64,000 nt of DNA from Tubiluchus corallicola. Lineage: Eukaryota > Priapulida > Priapulimorpha > Priapulimorphida > Tubiluchidae. Of the stretch, positions 28,001-43,000 are shown piece after piece. The position numbers and the translations under genes are program-made. Position 1 is the stretch's first letter, and the number at the start of each line of letters is the position of its first letter. The notes beneath the pieces were generated by a model. That model saw only the letters and a program-made list of their open reading frames with translations. It was not told where the DNA came from and did not search any database. The stretch spans positions 186,001-250,000 of the forward strand of contig JAQGDQ010000335.1 in assembly GCA_030141605.1 (NCBI GenBank). The letters run 5' to 3'.

Positions 28001-31000
28001 ATCAATATTAGTTTCCGTAAAACTGGGTTTCACTTCAGTTGAACTAATACCTGGTGCCATGGAATTTCGTTTCACGAAGGTGATTTCAATAACTCTTTGT
28101 TGTCCAGTTTTCAGTTTGCTGTCAGGAATTTCAGCAATGCTGTTTCGTTGTCGTGATGTTTGGTCTTTGGATCGAGATGGTATTTTTGAAGACTTTGTTT
28201 CTTCCAAAGCCAAAGGATTGCGTATTGCTCCTAAATTAGCACTAGGCTTCTGCTCAAGAGAAATGACACGGTCACATGGATTTGACTGTTTCCACTGTTT
28301 AGGATGAAGTAACTTTGTTTGTTTTTTGGTCTTGACTTTAAGAACATCTGGGACACTATTAACTTTGTCTGCAGCATTTTCAGCTTTAACCTTACGTTTT
28401 GAACAGTCACTATCCTCTTTGATAGCTGTCATTTTTAAGTTTTGCTTTTCAAGTTTAATAGGTGACCTTAATTTAGATACATTCCTTTTCTGTGGAGCAC
28501 TTGTTACAGCAGCAGTGCTGCCATCTTCAGTAAGTATTTTTGAGTATCTTTTACATTCGACGTTAGCTGCTACTTCAGTAAGTTCTTTTGATGGAAGCTT
28601 GCTCACTTCATGCGATATCATCAAACTATTCCGTTCTGAATCATTTTCAGGCATCACCAACTCATCTGCAAATGAAATTTTAGAAGCACACCTTTCATTT
28701 GATTGAAATGGAATGCTTTCAGATGGCAGAACTTGACTATTCCTATATGTTTCTGGACGCACTACATCTGCTCCTGTGCTCATACGGAGGTCTGAATTAC
28801 GTTTCAGCATTCTGAAGTTCCGTCTTCTCATTTTTACCTGCTTCATGTCATTATCGACTGCTATCATCTTTAATTCATTATTTGGCACATTTGGTTCATA
28901 GTAGTGATCAGAAGGTTTTGTCTTTGTGTTGGGATCTGCATGTTTAGACAAATAACTGGATTTTTTTCCATCTTCTAGTTCATTCTGATAAATTAGATTC
29001 CTACACTGGTACACATCGAATGTGTGCCTTTTCTTGTCGGCCATCTGAGAGCCACACTCACTTCTTATAATGTCCAAGCTGCGAGACTTTTCATTAACTT
29101 GCGTCATTCCATTCAAATCCACATCGTCACCATGTTCTGAGTCCAGTGAATTATGGATGACCCTATAATGTCTACTGCTCTGATTTCCCATGATCCAAAC
29201 AATGCACCATGGACACTGTCTGTATAGTTAAACCATCCTTACATGCAAACAGAAATAGTAGAATCAGACTTGAGCATATCGTTCAATGCATCAGATATAT
29301 GATCTTTAAGTAAATCACCATCAAAGTTAACTTAATACGTTAACCTTAAAAGGTATTTTACCGCTGTACAATTTCAGCCGACTGTTCTTGGTTATAACCT
29401 TACAAGGCCGCAACAGTCATTAAATCCCTGGCGGCAATCAACGCAGTCTACAATCAGTCTTCAGGTAACAACCTCTTTGCGCTTTCGGTCTGACGCACAC
29501 AGACAGTCACAAATCATATCTCATACTCCTATAACCAAGGAAGGAAAGTCATAAATTTGCTACAGATAGTACTAAAGCTCTGTAAGAATGCACGCATCCA
29601 AAAATACGACTCACGTTAACCTCGGCGGTTTACGTTATGGCCAACAAAATCGCACAGCAATCCAACGACAATCCATCAGTTTTTGACCTATTGCATGACG
29701 ATTTAGGAAAATCAACATAGGCACATTTAAGCGAACAAAGACACCGGTTGCCGATTAGCGAGGCTTGCCAAAATCAACTCGAAAACTCTAAAACCAGCAG
29801 GAAAGTCTTACTGCTCAAAAAACTGTACTAACTTCGCACAAACAGAAGACTGGAGGGCGAGTCATGTGACACATCAAACAATAGACAGCTGTCGTATTAG
29901 CTGAGGACTCAACAATAAAACGAGGAAGTTTCTTTCTGAACTTGTTAACGTCGTGAGATTTTTTCTAAAGCTAAAACAAGTTTCCCCTCGTTGAAACGGT
30001 GGCGAGGCACGAAGAGAGGGCAAAACTGGTTGCTTACACCACAGAAAATTGGTTAGTAAACAATTAGACACATAAACCGCGGAGCAACAGTTTACACTCT
30101 CCTCCGAGAAAAATGACTTACGAACCTGCCAGAGTTTAATAACTGAAATAATTGCACGTAGCACATTCAAGCTAAAATCAACGGTGGTAACGGTAGCAGT
30201 TATCAAAAGCAAAAGAAAACACATACGACCAATCTCGGTAACGCCTGTTAACTTTAACTTTGTACGAATGCAAATCGGGTTAACTTTGCTTGCGTGTAGT
30301 AAACAAACGCTGCACAAGATCTTAGTTGCGAGCAATGAAAAAACTCATGCCACATCGTAAAATGCTTCACTGTTCATCGATGAAATACTATATATATATA
30401 TCTATAGTATTTCATACATGTATATATATATACAAATTCCGCTATCAAAACTACTTAAAGAATGGCCATGAACTAACAATTAAGCACCTATTGCACCACT
30501 ATGCAGCAAACAAGCACTACAGTCACCCAGCTACTGGACTTCTCTCGGCTGAATCATCAATTACAGGCGAAGCCCGCAGCGCTATGGGCTGAAGCTGATG
30601 AAGAGTGAGATATGGACCATGCTATGTACGCGTCATAAGGGGTGAAAAGCGGCCAATTGTGGGCAAACAAATTAACAACCAAAGGACAGCCTAAAGCAGC
30701 TTGCTATCTTCTGAACTTACTTAATAAAATAAGAAACTAGGAGAAATTCATAGTATTTTTATGGTGCATGAACTCTGCACGCTGATAAAGTTTATGAAGT
30801 CTCTTGCTATTTTTGAGCCCACTTTGATCTCCTAATTATATCAAAACGGTTTACGGTTTACAAAACTATGTGCAATTACGTATATTTAAAAAAAGTTCAA
30901 GCATTGAAATGACTAAAAATGGCACTAGATTGAGAAGTGATTGTTAGTTAGACGATAAGACCTGAGGAATTTAGCAGCAACTTGAGAAGGTGATCAATAA

Positions 31001-34000
31001 TTAACAAGTCATGCGCTAATTTAATATTAGGCTCTTCACCTTAAGTTTGATATGATTATGAAAGATGTAATTACTGAGGTCAGCTCAGGAAGAAATTATG
31101 AAAAGTAGTTACCTCAGCTCTGTTACGTCAGTTTTTTTTGTAACTTGTACTGCAATTGTCAGAGTACAATTTGACACTGCAGTGAAAAACTGAGAGCAGA
31201 AGAGGCTCTTAGAGTCACAGCAGAACATAATACAACAGGACATAGTAGAGTGGAAGGAAGTCGAGTGAAGTCCTTTTTAACTGAGGTGTAGTCGAGCGGG
31301 ACAAAACATAAAGAAAAAAGAGGAGGAGAAGGAAACAGGGTGAAGAGAAGAGAAACGCCGAAGTGGCAAAGAGACTAATTCAAAAACTTTTAACACCAGT
31401 TAGCAATCACCACTTCGTTGAATTCGGTTAATAAGCCCAGAGAACTAAGTAATACAGAGTACGGCAACGAAGAGACAAAACATAAAAGAGCAGAGTGTTG
31501 CACAGAAACACAGTAGAAGAGTGGATGAAATGAAGTGGACGGACTGGAGTGAAAGACACTGATGGACTGACTGGAAAGAAGAGGCACAGCGTAAAGTAAG
31601 GAGGTAAGATAATAATCGGGAAGAAAAGCGAAGAACAAAGAGAAAAAATGGAGAGGCGATAGCAGGACAGGACAAGAGGGAAGAGCTTGGGAAAAGGGAA
31701 AGGAGGAGGGGAGAAAAAAGACAAGGCCGGGCAGAACAGGACAGAGAAGAGAGATGGGAAGAAAACAGAAAGGAGGGCAAAGGGTGGGAGAAGAAAGGGG
31801 ATGAGAAAGTGGAGGAGGTAATCAGGGCACAGCAATGCAAACTATAAAACAGACAGCAGAGCAGGAGTAGACTGCCGAAACGAGAAGAATGTAATACGAA
31901 GAGTAGAGTAAATGGACACTGAAAAACAACACAACATAGTACAGCACCCGACAGTTAGCATAACGTAGTAGATTCCTATACCACCCCGTCCCTATCCCAA
32001 ATGGATGCATTTAGAAGCCAGTCTTGGAGAAGCCAAATGTTGGAGGTGGTAAAACGTGATTTTCCCAGCATGCCGATGGCGAGTGCAAATCTCATTTATA
32101 TGTACGGCAGATGCGAGTAATTTACCCCCAACATATGGAGGAATTCATTGGGGCCTGATGGCATTTGCCAGCGGTCTTCCGGCGTCTGTCACGTCTCAAG
32201 TATGTAGAAAATGCAGCGCCACATATCGCGAAGTCCTTAAACTGGCACATAAAAAATTACAAGACATAACTGGTGCCAAAATAGTATGCAATAAATAAGC
32301 TCATTTTAGCTAAAGTGACTTTGGAAAGAGATAAAACGAGACGGAAGACAGACACTATTTCACCTAACTCAAACCTCAAAGGAAAAGAATGATCTGAATT
32401 TGTACTCTATCACGTCTGTGACTTTGCCGCCAAATTCCAGAAATATTCTGATGACGAAAATCATCTAATGAACACAATTTGTTTACTCACTGTACAGACA
32501 TCACTAAAGTACCATCTCTGACACACCAGCGCTCAAATTTTCCATTGTCCCTACAGGACTTAAAAATCACAAAGCAACATCACCTAAAGCTTCTGAACCC
32601 AAACCAAAATGTAAAAAAATTAATTTCATCCCTTCACAGCAATTTTCTTGGAGGATAAAGGTTTCTGAGTGAAAAATATGTTAAAGAGACATTCTAATTT
32701 TGACTTTCTATAAATCTATAAAAAACCTTCTATAAAGATTCACACGCAGAATATTGTAAGAAAGTCAGCTAGACTGCTGACTTTCAAGTTGACATGAAAT
32801 GCAGACTATCCTACCCCAAATGTAAAACCAACTCCACTGACTCAAGTGTCAGTTCAGCTCTTGAAAATATAGACTGCCGACAGAAGCTGAGATAGAATTA
32901 CAATTTAACAACAAGGTAGGAGTCTAAAATAACTTGCTCCCGATTCAATGTGTCAACAAGTGAGTGGGTTAAAGTCGCACAGACGAACAGCCTGGAGAGG
33001 GTTTCCAGCAGCAAAAGATTTGCCAAAGTTAAGTAACTATCCCAAGAAGTGTAAGGATTGGCCTGTTTTTGCATCACAGTTTGACACAACGCACAACAAG
33101 ACGCCAGCGTAACATCAGAATGTAACAGACAAAATGTGGTACTGTACCCAAAATGCAGAGCAGAAAAAATCCTATCTGGAGGCAGAAATTACTATTAAAA
33201 CGATTATTAAAAAAATAAATTAACAATTAAATGATAATCAAAAGTGAACGATTATATCCTACGTGTCAGCACGGCAATTCAGGCTTCAAGCTTATTCATC
33301 GCCAACTTTATTTTGTCAATGATTTGAACCAAATTGTTCTCAACCATTTTGCTGCGACTTTAAATCCTAATAGCAAGCAATGACATTTACTGATTTGGCA
33401 ATAAAATAATCTGTTATCGTCTTAATTCACCTTCTGTTGTTTCGTGATGGTTGTGCTATGAGATTCTAGCAAGCTACACAATCATTCTATTTTTTTATAT
33501 GGGAAGAATATATTAATTGAGTTAAACACGTGTGCTGCTGTTTACACAGATTGAAAATTCCCTTAGACAAAGTATACGGCTCATTTTCCCTCTCCCAAGC
33601 TTTCATATCAGCCCAGAGGCAAGAGGAGAAGCCACACACTAAAACATCAACAAACACAAACATCCCCCCAGCTGCAGCCCAAATCATAGATGTCCGCCGC
33701 TGTTGTCACGGTAACCAGCAGCAGAAGTGCGTGTTGTTACACAGAAGTGTTTAAGTAAATAAATCGCTCGATGGTATGTAAATAAACAACAACATGTCCA
33801 CTGGAGCATTGCAGATGATATTAAAAGCCACAGTAATATTGATAAACAACCGGTAAAGTGCTGAATTCATTTGATCTTGTCATCTGTCATTTTCGAGAAA
33901 GCTTAATCACCAGCAATTTATACAGTCAATAAACTCGATAAATAATTACATACATTTCTATTTCCAGGAATATAGAAATGCTCTCATACTTGCAACCAGA

Positions 34001-37000
34001 AATATAATAAGATGTTAGTAACTTGCAGTCCTCCTCACTAGATGGCACCATGTGCTTGTTCGGATCATAAATTTAAAGGTGTGAGGTGCATGCACCCGTT
34101 TTATTTCAAATTAAGGAACTGTTTTTGCTATGACTGTAATGCGAGTGGGACACATTTTGTCAAAAGTTCGTTAAATAGCTCCAAAAATAAGACAAGAAAC
34201 TTCAAAGACAAAATAATTTTATTTTTTCTACATGCCAAAACAACTAAGAAAAGGACGCCTTATGTTTTATTGGAACACAAAGGTGTCCCGAACTCTGCAA
34301 CCAGAAAAACTTACTAATATAACTGGCCAACAGACGATAAAAATGGACTAAATAAAAGATTACTTTGAAATTTATAATACAGCTGATTTAGCTATCATAC
34401 CTATTTAATTATTTAGCCACGTCTAAATAAGAAATGAGCTCTCAATGGAATGCTGCATGTGAGAGCTTAAAATAGAATTACTGGCTATTATCATGGCCTA
34501 ATTCATAGCACAGCATAAATAAAGACTTTTGTTTACAATGTAGGATTTTGACTTTTTCTATTATTGTATATCAGGAGGCAATATACAATACTGTATATGG
34601 TACATCTATTATATCAATAATAATTGTATATTATTGTATATCAGGAAGCATTTATCTGATATTAGTCGGAACTGCTATCACAATACCAAATAACATGAAA
34701 AATTACTAAATGCTCTACCACAAGTAACACACAAAAACAGGTATCAAAGCATGCATCTCTCTACCTTTTTGTGCTTTCTTGCGTCTGAGAACAACAGTTC
34801 GATTGTACACCTCATGATCCTCGGGAGTGATCCGAATCTGTTCCTGTTTCATTCGCTGTAGTTCGGCTTTCTTTGCCCGGGTGGCAGCCGTGTCAGCATT
34901 GAACACGCTAGAAGTGGTGCGCTTGTTAGTGCTGGTAGTGTTAGTGGCAGGTTTTGCATCTGTGTTAGTAGAAGAAAGAGAAATTTCTATGTTAGACACT
35001 ACCAACAAAACGTTAAAAAAACTTTATAAAGTAACTAATGAAGAAATTATAAAAAGCTAGCTACACTACGTAGACCTATGCGTTCCATCTAGAAAAGCAC
35101 AATGTTGTAATAGGCAAGAGAGATGCCATAGCAACAGCAAAACTAACAAACAGAACTATTATTTCCAGTGCCTCTATAATGTTTCTTCAAATGAAACGTA
35201 AGTTTAAATATTGAAAGGATTATGGCATACTGATTAAAAGCAAGAAACCTAGTCATCTAGATGGTTTTTAGGCCTACAGTGATAACTGATTACTTAACTC
35301 ATTCTACCCAGTAACCAGTTATTTCTTTGTAATGAATTCTTTCAAAAAATGGGTTAGCCAATTAACTTGCAATTTACTGATTACTGATTCATTACAACAA
35401 TATCCAGAAACGTGTTTCAAATTAATCAACCATCAGGCTTTAAACGAACCACGAATTCCAGGCGAAATGTTTTACCAAATCAATTCTTTACTCAGTTTCA
35501 AATATCTATTAATTTCCCATCAACCAGCCGCTAAACTCCAATGTCTGAAATCGGAGCAATCGATGATTAGTTACCGTGGCAACATCTCTATTTCAGGCTT
35601 CAGTTAACCCTTTGATACACAAGCTAATGGCCATTGTGATAAAACAAGCTTATAGAAATTTAGTCATGTGGGATCAAAAATGGCATTTACATTAAAAAAG
35701 CAGTTTGTCAGCGATTTTCATGTTGGATCCTCGTGTAGGCCCTACCACTAATATCGTAACTTGCTAGGAAAAGTAGTAATACTAGTGGACATTTCCCACC
35801 ATCTTAAAACTTACCATTGAAATTTTAGCAAAGCATTTTAGCAAAGAGTCCTAAGCAAACCGAAAAGAAACGTACTCACATATTAGTTTATACACCAGAA
35901 TTATACTGATGCTTAGCTGTTACAGTATACTTAGTTTACTGCTATACTTAGGTTACATACACTTTGCAGACAGCGGATTTAACTCTTTTTAATCAGCTAC
36001 CAATAGGTGTGAGTCAATGAGTGACTTAACTTGAGTGACACCTTTCTTACTAACAGCTTACCATATGCCCTATAACTATATTTCACAGACTTAACACGAT
36101 TTTTTTGCGAGGCCCTTACGCTAAGGGTGATTGAGAAAACTCATTATAACATGTTTGCAAGTTTTCCGAACTTCCTTACTCTTACTATGTTTAAGCCTGC
36201 AGTCTTTACTTGTATAAATCACATAAACTCTGACTAAAATTGTTTTAAAAATAAAGCAGTTTTATTTACTGACCTTTCTTGTTTTTGCCTTGTCCCGTCA
36301 ATGATTCTTTATTATTCACCAAGGCTGCACGCCGGCTAGCTATACCTGGTTTCGCTTGTGAAGTCCTGGCTACTGGTTGAGAGGCTGGTATGGCAGTCCC
36401 TTCTTTCGAACTTTGAACTTTTTTCTCAGTAGCTGCATAAAAAATTGATTTGCTTTCCGCTCATTTGGTACAATTTTGAAATGTTTAATACTAGTTACTT
36501 ATTCATCTTGTACTTAAAGGGGAAGGAAAGGGAATGCATTTTAAAGTCATACAGTTATACTCAAATAATTGCACAGTAAAAATTTCATTGTGCAATACTT
36601 AATATGCTTACTTGTTTGAAATATGTAACAGGAAAAAAATTCTTAGTAAATTAACACATTCCTATTAACTGATAAAATGTCACTGACTCACCATCCTAGT
36701 GTACACCACTGGCTCAGAAAAACACATATTATTAATCTTACTGACCACTAATTTACACTTTTGCTTAGTGAAGTGAGTACTGCAAATGCCCTGACTATTT
36801 TTTCGAATTAGATGCAATGTTAACTTAACTTGTTTCAATTTCTTACACAATAGCTTACTAATAAAATGGCTGTGCCTAACTGTCAATCTGGGACGTAAAG
36901 TTTACAAGTTTTATACAATGTTTATGTTAATACAAGCTCGTGTGTAGTAAGACAGCATCTAGGTGATGCAAAATTACAAGACAAGTTTTTTATCTTCATG

Positions 37001-40000
37001 CACGAATTTGCTTTTCTTGTCCTTTAATGATTAATGCAAGATGATTACATAACTGGTATTAAAACATATTTCTTTCTTGAAATATGCAACATGGTGTGAG
37101 AGTTAAACTGCCAAATGGATGCATAGTATGGGGCAAAGTGATAACACACAACATAAATCTGTGTAGCTTTTACAAGATTCAGAAGACGAAAGACATTTGA
37201 TGGAAGAACAGCTCCCATAAGGGTATGGTAAGAAGTTTCTTAAGGGGTAGAAGGAATTTGCCCTGAAAATGTTCTAAATTGTCCTCTATTCTGATATAAA
37301 TGATTTCCAAGTAGGTGCAAACCATGAGCCACATAATTACATAGGATACAGAGACAAGCAAAAGTATCTAAAAACCAAACTATATATACTTATGGGCCTA
37401 TTTATGTTTATACATATTTGTACTCAGTATAACATTTACAGTGTCAAGAAATGATAGCCAGTTTTAGCTACGCAAAGTAATCACAAGTAGATGCAAACGT
37501 ATATTTTAATATACTATTTAATATACTATTTTAATGTTTTATACAATAATATTTCTTTTTCATGTGTTTTTAAAGTTCGTTTCACACACCAATGTTAGAA
37601 ATTGAAAATTAACAAAGTGAGAAAAACAAATGAGTAATGACACCATCCCATTAAGATACCAACATGAATCGAATCTCTGCTCATTTCTCGTCCTCAGTGC
37701 TGCAAATAATGTCAGTACCAGATATTAAGATGTGTTCTTCACTCAAAATTAAATGCCCTTTATAATGACTTTCTTAGTTGTTATCTGCTCTTTTTTGTTT
37801 CTCCTGCACAATGGGGGCAATCACCTCCTGACACCCCCATAACAATTTCAATAGTAATAGCAATACATGTAGTAATAATGTAAAAATGCAAGAAGTCTAA
37901 ATTATAATAACCTTTACAGAAAAATCATGAGTATAACACGAGCAGTCACAAGCAAACATGCAATACTTTAAGGTGTAGTTTTCCTAATGTTTTAGAATTT
38001 CAAAAGAAATAATAAAGAAATAATCCTTTTGCAAACATGTCTATAACCTTGCCAGTACACTGATAAGCAAGTACTTAAAAAGTGTATAAAAGGACTTACA
38101 TGGTATAGTGAAAAAACTGATAGCAGGTACTATTATTAAAAAAAAACTTGCCTTACAAGAAACACTGCCAGCTAAAAAAAGGTGGTGCAGTGTTGTTGTT
38201 TTTTTAATTTTGATATCCTAAATTGTGAAATTTTAAAATAAAATTATTTGCTTTGAACCCAGCTTTTGTCCTGAAAATGTACAATTCACTTGTCTTAGGA
38301 GCACCCCCAGCAGACCCCCACTTCATATATGCGAATGACAACTGAGTACAACTCCATCCAAAAACAATTGTGAACCAAAGAAAGACAGAAGTCAAAGTGC
38401 ACTAAATCTTTGAAAATTCAAACTGTTTTCTAAGTTTTTAATTCTTGTCCTCAGTTGTAAAATAAAATTTTGCAAAAGTGTTTTTCAAAATGTTGTTTTT
38501 TGCATTAATTTATATTTGCTTATGATAAATAATCATGTTCCTTTTAACAATGTTTTTCATGCAACATATTAAGCCCATTAAAAATCTGAGAAAAGTTAGT
38601 AATGAAAATAACAGTATTACAACACTACAACAAATTACAGTAAAATAATTTAAAATGCTTAGTGCAGTGACCAAAAGGCTTATAAACATGACTTTATAAA
38701 GCAATTTTCCAATGTTGGCACAAAGTATCAAGAGACTTGCTGTTAAATTGCTTCATAATTAATTTAATACTTACGTTTGCTTTCAGTCGATTTCAATTCA
38801 GTAATACATGGCTGCGATGAATTTATTTCTCTGGTGACTTCTGAGTGATTTTCTGTTTTTACTTTGCCTGTGAATGGACAAACGCAAACTAAAGTCATGC
38901 CGGCACCAAAAGAAACATATCAACATAACTAGAGCTTAGAAATCCTAACAGCATGTTTTGAGGCTACACAGTTCAACACAGCAACCTTTCATAAAGCATC
39001 ATACATGGATGAGTGCTTGGCTAAAATAAACAATATTCATTAGAAGATCAATAATAGTAGAAACCCTATTAATTACATGATGCCTACCCTGAAGGATGCA
39101 GCACTAATACAGTGCAGGCAGCCAGAAGCAGCTTTACTGCTGAGCTGTATTTAACAATGATTGTCACAATCAATGTATGTTCCAAGAACTACACTAGCAC
39201 ATGCATTCACTTGCAGGTGCCAGCAGATAAAATAGTTTATTTGCAAAGATTATTCAAGATTGTGAGAGGAAATCACGATAACTACCCTATTTTGAAGTAT
39301 AGCCAAATTTACACATTTTAACACCCATAATAATGCCAAAACTTTTCTGATAATTAAATAATTGGTTAAAAATTAATTAATGGCAGGTAAGCTCAATTAG
39401 TGATGAAATCACAAGTGAACATAACTTTCAATAGCCCAAACAAATCATGAGCATGTTCCACATGTTTGCGAAAGCGAAAATAGAAGTACAGTGATACTGT
39501 GTACAGCATTCAATATGATTTACAAAAACTCGTCAAATTTTAAGTTTAAAATTCAAATTTCAAATATACCCCTGTGCTCATGCAGGAGTAGTCGAACATG
39601 TGAGCTACATCATAACCGAACACCTGTTTTTCAGCAATGTGTTTCCGAGATGGATGGCGCTGATGATCATGTAATTAACAAATGACAAAATGGCATACAA
39701 CAGGTAACAAACTAACTGAGCAAATGTGAAATTACATCATTCTGTGGTAATAATTATTTAACCTGAATTCGTTTTTGAAGAAATAGTATTCACTTTCAAT
39801 ATTTTACAGTGTAGATTTTTTTGAGCTATAGTTTAAGGCGGGGTCCGGTTTTCCTTTAAAGTTTATCTATTACTTAATGTTTGTTTAAATTCATCATAAT
39901 TGATTTGAACTAAGTCAATTTCACTCGAAATGAAAAGTAACCCCACCTAAAAGCTCCAAGATTTTTGAATAACTAAGAGTGGACATGGCTATGGTCTTTT

Positions 40001-43000
40001 TATGCTTTTATTCTACATCTAGTACGACATTTTGTTCCAAGAATTAGGACTCAAGAAATCGCATAGTGAAAGACAAAACTTAGGATGTAATGAGGTCCAT
40101 GTGCATGCACTCCACTGGGTTTGTCACTAAATTCAATTATTGCACCATTCAAGTCGATTCATACCTTCATGCTTCACATCAACTTCTGTAGTACCATGAT
40201 CTTGTACTTCACTGGTGACTTGTTCTAATTGCTCAGTAACCACAGACTCAGTGACGTCAGTGGCTAGTTGGTCCTCACTCAGCTCAGAAGCTTTTTCTGA
40301 AGGTTTTGCAGGTTCATTTAACACTGCAGTAAGCCTGACATAAATGAACGATGAATTAAATAAGAAAACAGTCAAAGAAAATTGCTTAGAATTTAACATT
40401 CCAAAAAAGTAACTGCAAGGCAAACAACAGCAACTACAAGCCTAGGTTCCTAAATTCTTATGATTTTAACTAGACATCACATAGAAGTGATACCCACTTT
40501 AACAAAAAACATTCAGAAAAGAAATATTCTCACCTCATCTTTTGCCTTGGAGCAGGAGTGGACTCCCGTGAAGCATTGCTAGAAGTAGATGCCTTAGACA
40601 AAATCTTACTCTTCACTTCAGATTTCTTCTTTGGTTTCATTTTTTGTTCTTGAAGGCCAGCTGCAATCTTTGCAGCAACAGCATCCCATTTATTAGGCTT
40701 CTTTGGTTGCCGAACAATCTTCTTTGCCGGTTCAACTGGCTTGCTTTCAAATACCTTACTACGCACTTTGGACAAATTTGGACCGGCAGGAGCTTCTGTT
40801 GCAGAAGAACCCACAGTTGATTTAGATGCAGCTTTAGATGCACCATTTTTTCCAAGACCTATCCGTGGAGATTTCTTTTCCTGTTTCTTCTTTTTCAGTT
40901 TCTCTGATTCTTTTGACGAGTCTCCAGAATCTAAATCACAATTCACTTCTGACATATTTTTCATGGACACCATTTGCTGTTTCTTTTCACTTTTTTTCTT
41001 ATCCTTTGCAGTGTGGCTAGAGGATGACTCACTTACAAAGGTCTTTGCCGAACGGCTTTCCAGTTCCTTTGATTTACTATGTTTACCTTTACTTTTAGTT
41101 TTACTGGTTTTGTCATCTTCCAAATTCGATATCTGCAACACCACTTTTGATGGCTCTTGATCTGTATCTATTACAGGTTGACAGGTTAAAATATCACTTT
41201 CTTTAACACCTTCTTGCATACAGTCTGCGTTAACATTGTCTGTTGTTCCTTCAGTTATCTCGGTGCTTTCTGCCACCATTGCTTTGATTTCATTTTCATC
41301 AAGTTCTGTTTCACAACACATCTCTTCTCCACTTCCTTCGGCATCATCAGCCATTTCATTATGTACTTCGGCAACGTCTTCAGGTATATCTGATGTTTCA
41401 CGAATTACATCATAATTAAACAGCTGTCCATCAATGACTTGAGCCCCACGATTATGTTTCTCTGTAATATCTCCATCAAAGTCAATAGAAGTATTGCTAA
41501 CAACAGAATGACGAAATTCCCGATTGTCCCTAGTTGGAGAACCCTGAGCTGAATCAATGTCATAATCTCCTTGGTACCCTGTATCTGTACTGCTTACAGT
41601 TATTGAGGATATTGGTCTGTCTTGCTTTGTGCAAGAAGTTAAATCCACAGACGTTAAAATCAAATCTTCTTTTAAACTTGTGTTTATCAGCTGGTTACTT
41701 GTAGGTATGGAAATGATTTTCTCTCCATGATTAGCATCTTGCACAGCTTTGGAAGTATCTCCTTCAAACACAGTTAATTTGTCATCAACATAACTTGTGG
41801 AGGTACTTAAGATGTGATACGACCGATCTACATCCGTCGCGAAAACTGCAATGTCTGCTGAATGACCTTTTGCAAGATGATGCCCAACTTCTTGTGAGCT
41901 TTTTACCATCCCTTCATCAAGATCTTCTTCAAGAGACACTCTTTTAGATAGATCAGTTGTTCTAATAACTGCTGATGAAATACTTTGTAATGCATCTGAG
42001 CATTCTTCTTGTGTGCTCTGCCCCATTCCTTCATCTATGTCAGTTTCACTACTACCGAAAATCTGACCTTTCACATTCAAATGTTGTTCAACTAGCATAT
42101 CATCTTGTGCAGGCTGTGACTCCATACTGTTCGTCATTGGAACCAAGTTATAACTGTTTGTGGCCTGATGAGGATCTATGACCTTCTTCAAGAGATCAGT
42201 TTCAGGGGAACGAGACTCTACCATTGCTGAGTCATAACTTCTAATCATCTCCACTGTTGAGGCTGCACTATGGGTCATCTCCGTGTTTGAGTTTGATTCT
42301 TGACTTTTTGCCATGTCTGATTCTTCGCTGTTTGATCCATCCATTTCCCATTCATCCAAGTTTTGTTCAGATTTTTTAGGATTGGGAATATTACCATCAC
42401 TGAAATGCCCCGAGTACATGCTATCAGTCATTGCTGAAGGTATATAATCATCATTCATATCACAGATTTCCGCATGAAAGGATGCAGATGTCACAACATT
42501 GCCATCAAATGGCTCATCGGGAATGAAAATTTCTCCTACTCCATTTCTGGTTTCTGTATTTTCAGAATCCGATTTCTTCCTAAGGCTTTCAGCAATATCT
42601 TGGCTGCTCAAAAAATCAGTTGTTTTGCCCTGCTTTTGTTCATATTCTGTAAGAAAATCAGGAAGGAGGTCATGATCTTTAAGTGTGCCAGGACTAAGGA
42701 TGCCATCGATTGAAGTGGAACTTGACATACGAGCACACTTCAGAAATTCAAAAGATTCTGATGCAACAAGGCCATTTGAACAATCACCTGAAGAGTGATC
42801 ATCTACAGAATGATCATGCCGCAGCCGCTTCATTGCTTCTGTGTCTGACCTTTGCTGATCTTCAAATTCAACAACAGCCAGTTTATCCTCTTTTCTTTTC
42901 ATAGGAATGCTTGATTTCTTTGATTTTGTGCTAACATTGTTTATTGTTTCATGTTCATATTTACATTTGTCTGATGAAGATATTGCACTCTTGCCTACAA

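Larger units (their letters stand above)
29192..34764 (-). other. Intron with possible promoter of the MGNQSS form
   Basis: No exon is recognised in 5.5 kb. A minus-strand frame at 32898-33089 has an acceptor-like site but no family likeness or donor. I found no terminal exon for the CAP-Gly chain here. A purine-rich tract spans about 31200-31830. Confidence 0.45.

Noticed and set aside
27372-28706. Plus-strand open frames of 77-143 codons
   Set aside because: They lie antisense to the 712-codon MGNQSS exon and reflect its codon pattern.
31390-31840. Three long minus-strand frames rich in Leu, Ser and Phe
   Set aside because: Caused by a polypurine tract on the opposite strand; several frames open at once.
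32898-33089. Possible terminal exon for the CAP-Gly chain
   Set aside because: An acceptor-like site exists, but the peptide is hydrophobic and unlike the chain, and no supporting signal was found.
40741-42904. Plus-strand frames antisense to the CAP-Gly exon
   Set aside because: Shadows of the coding strand, rich in Phe/Ser/Leu opposite Lys/Glu/Ser codons.
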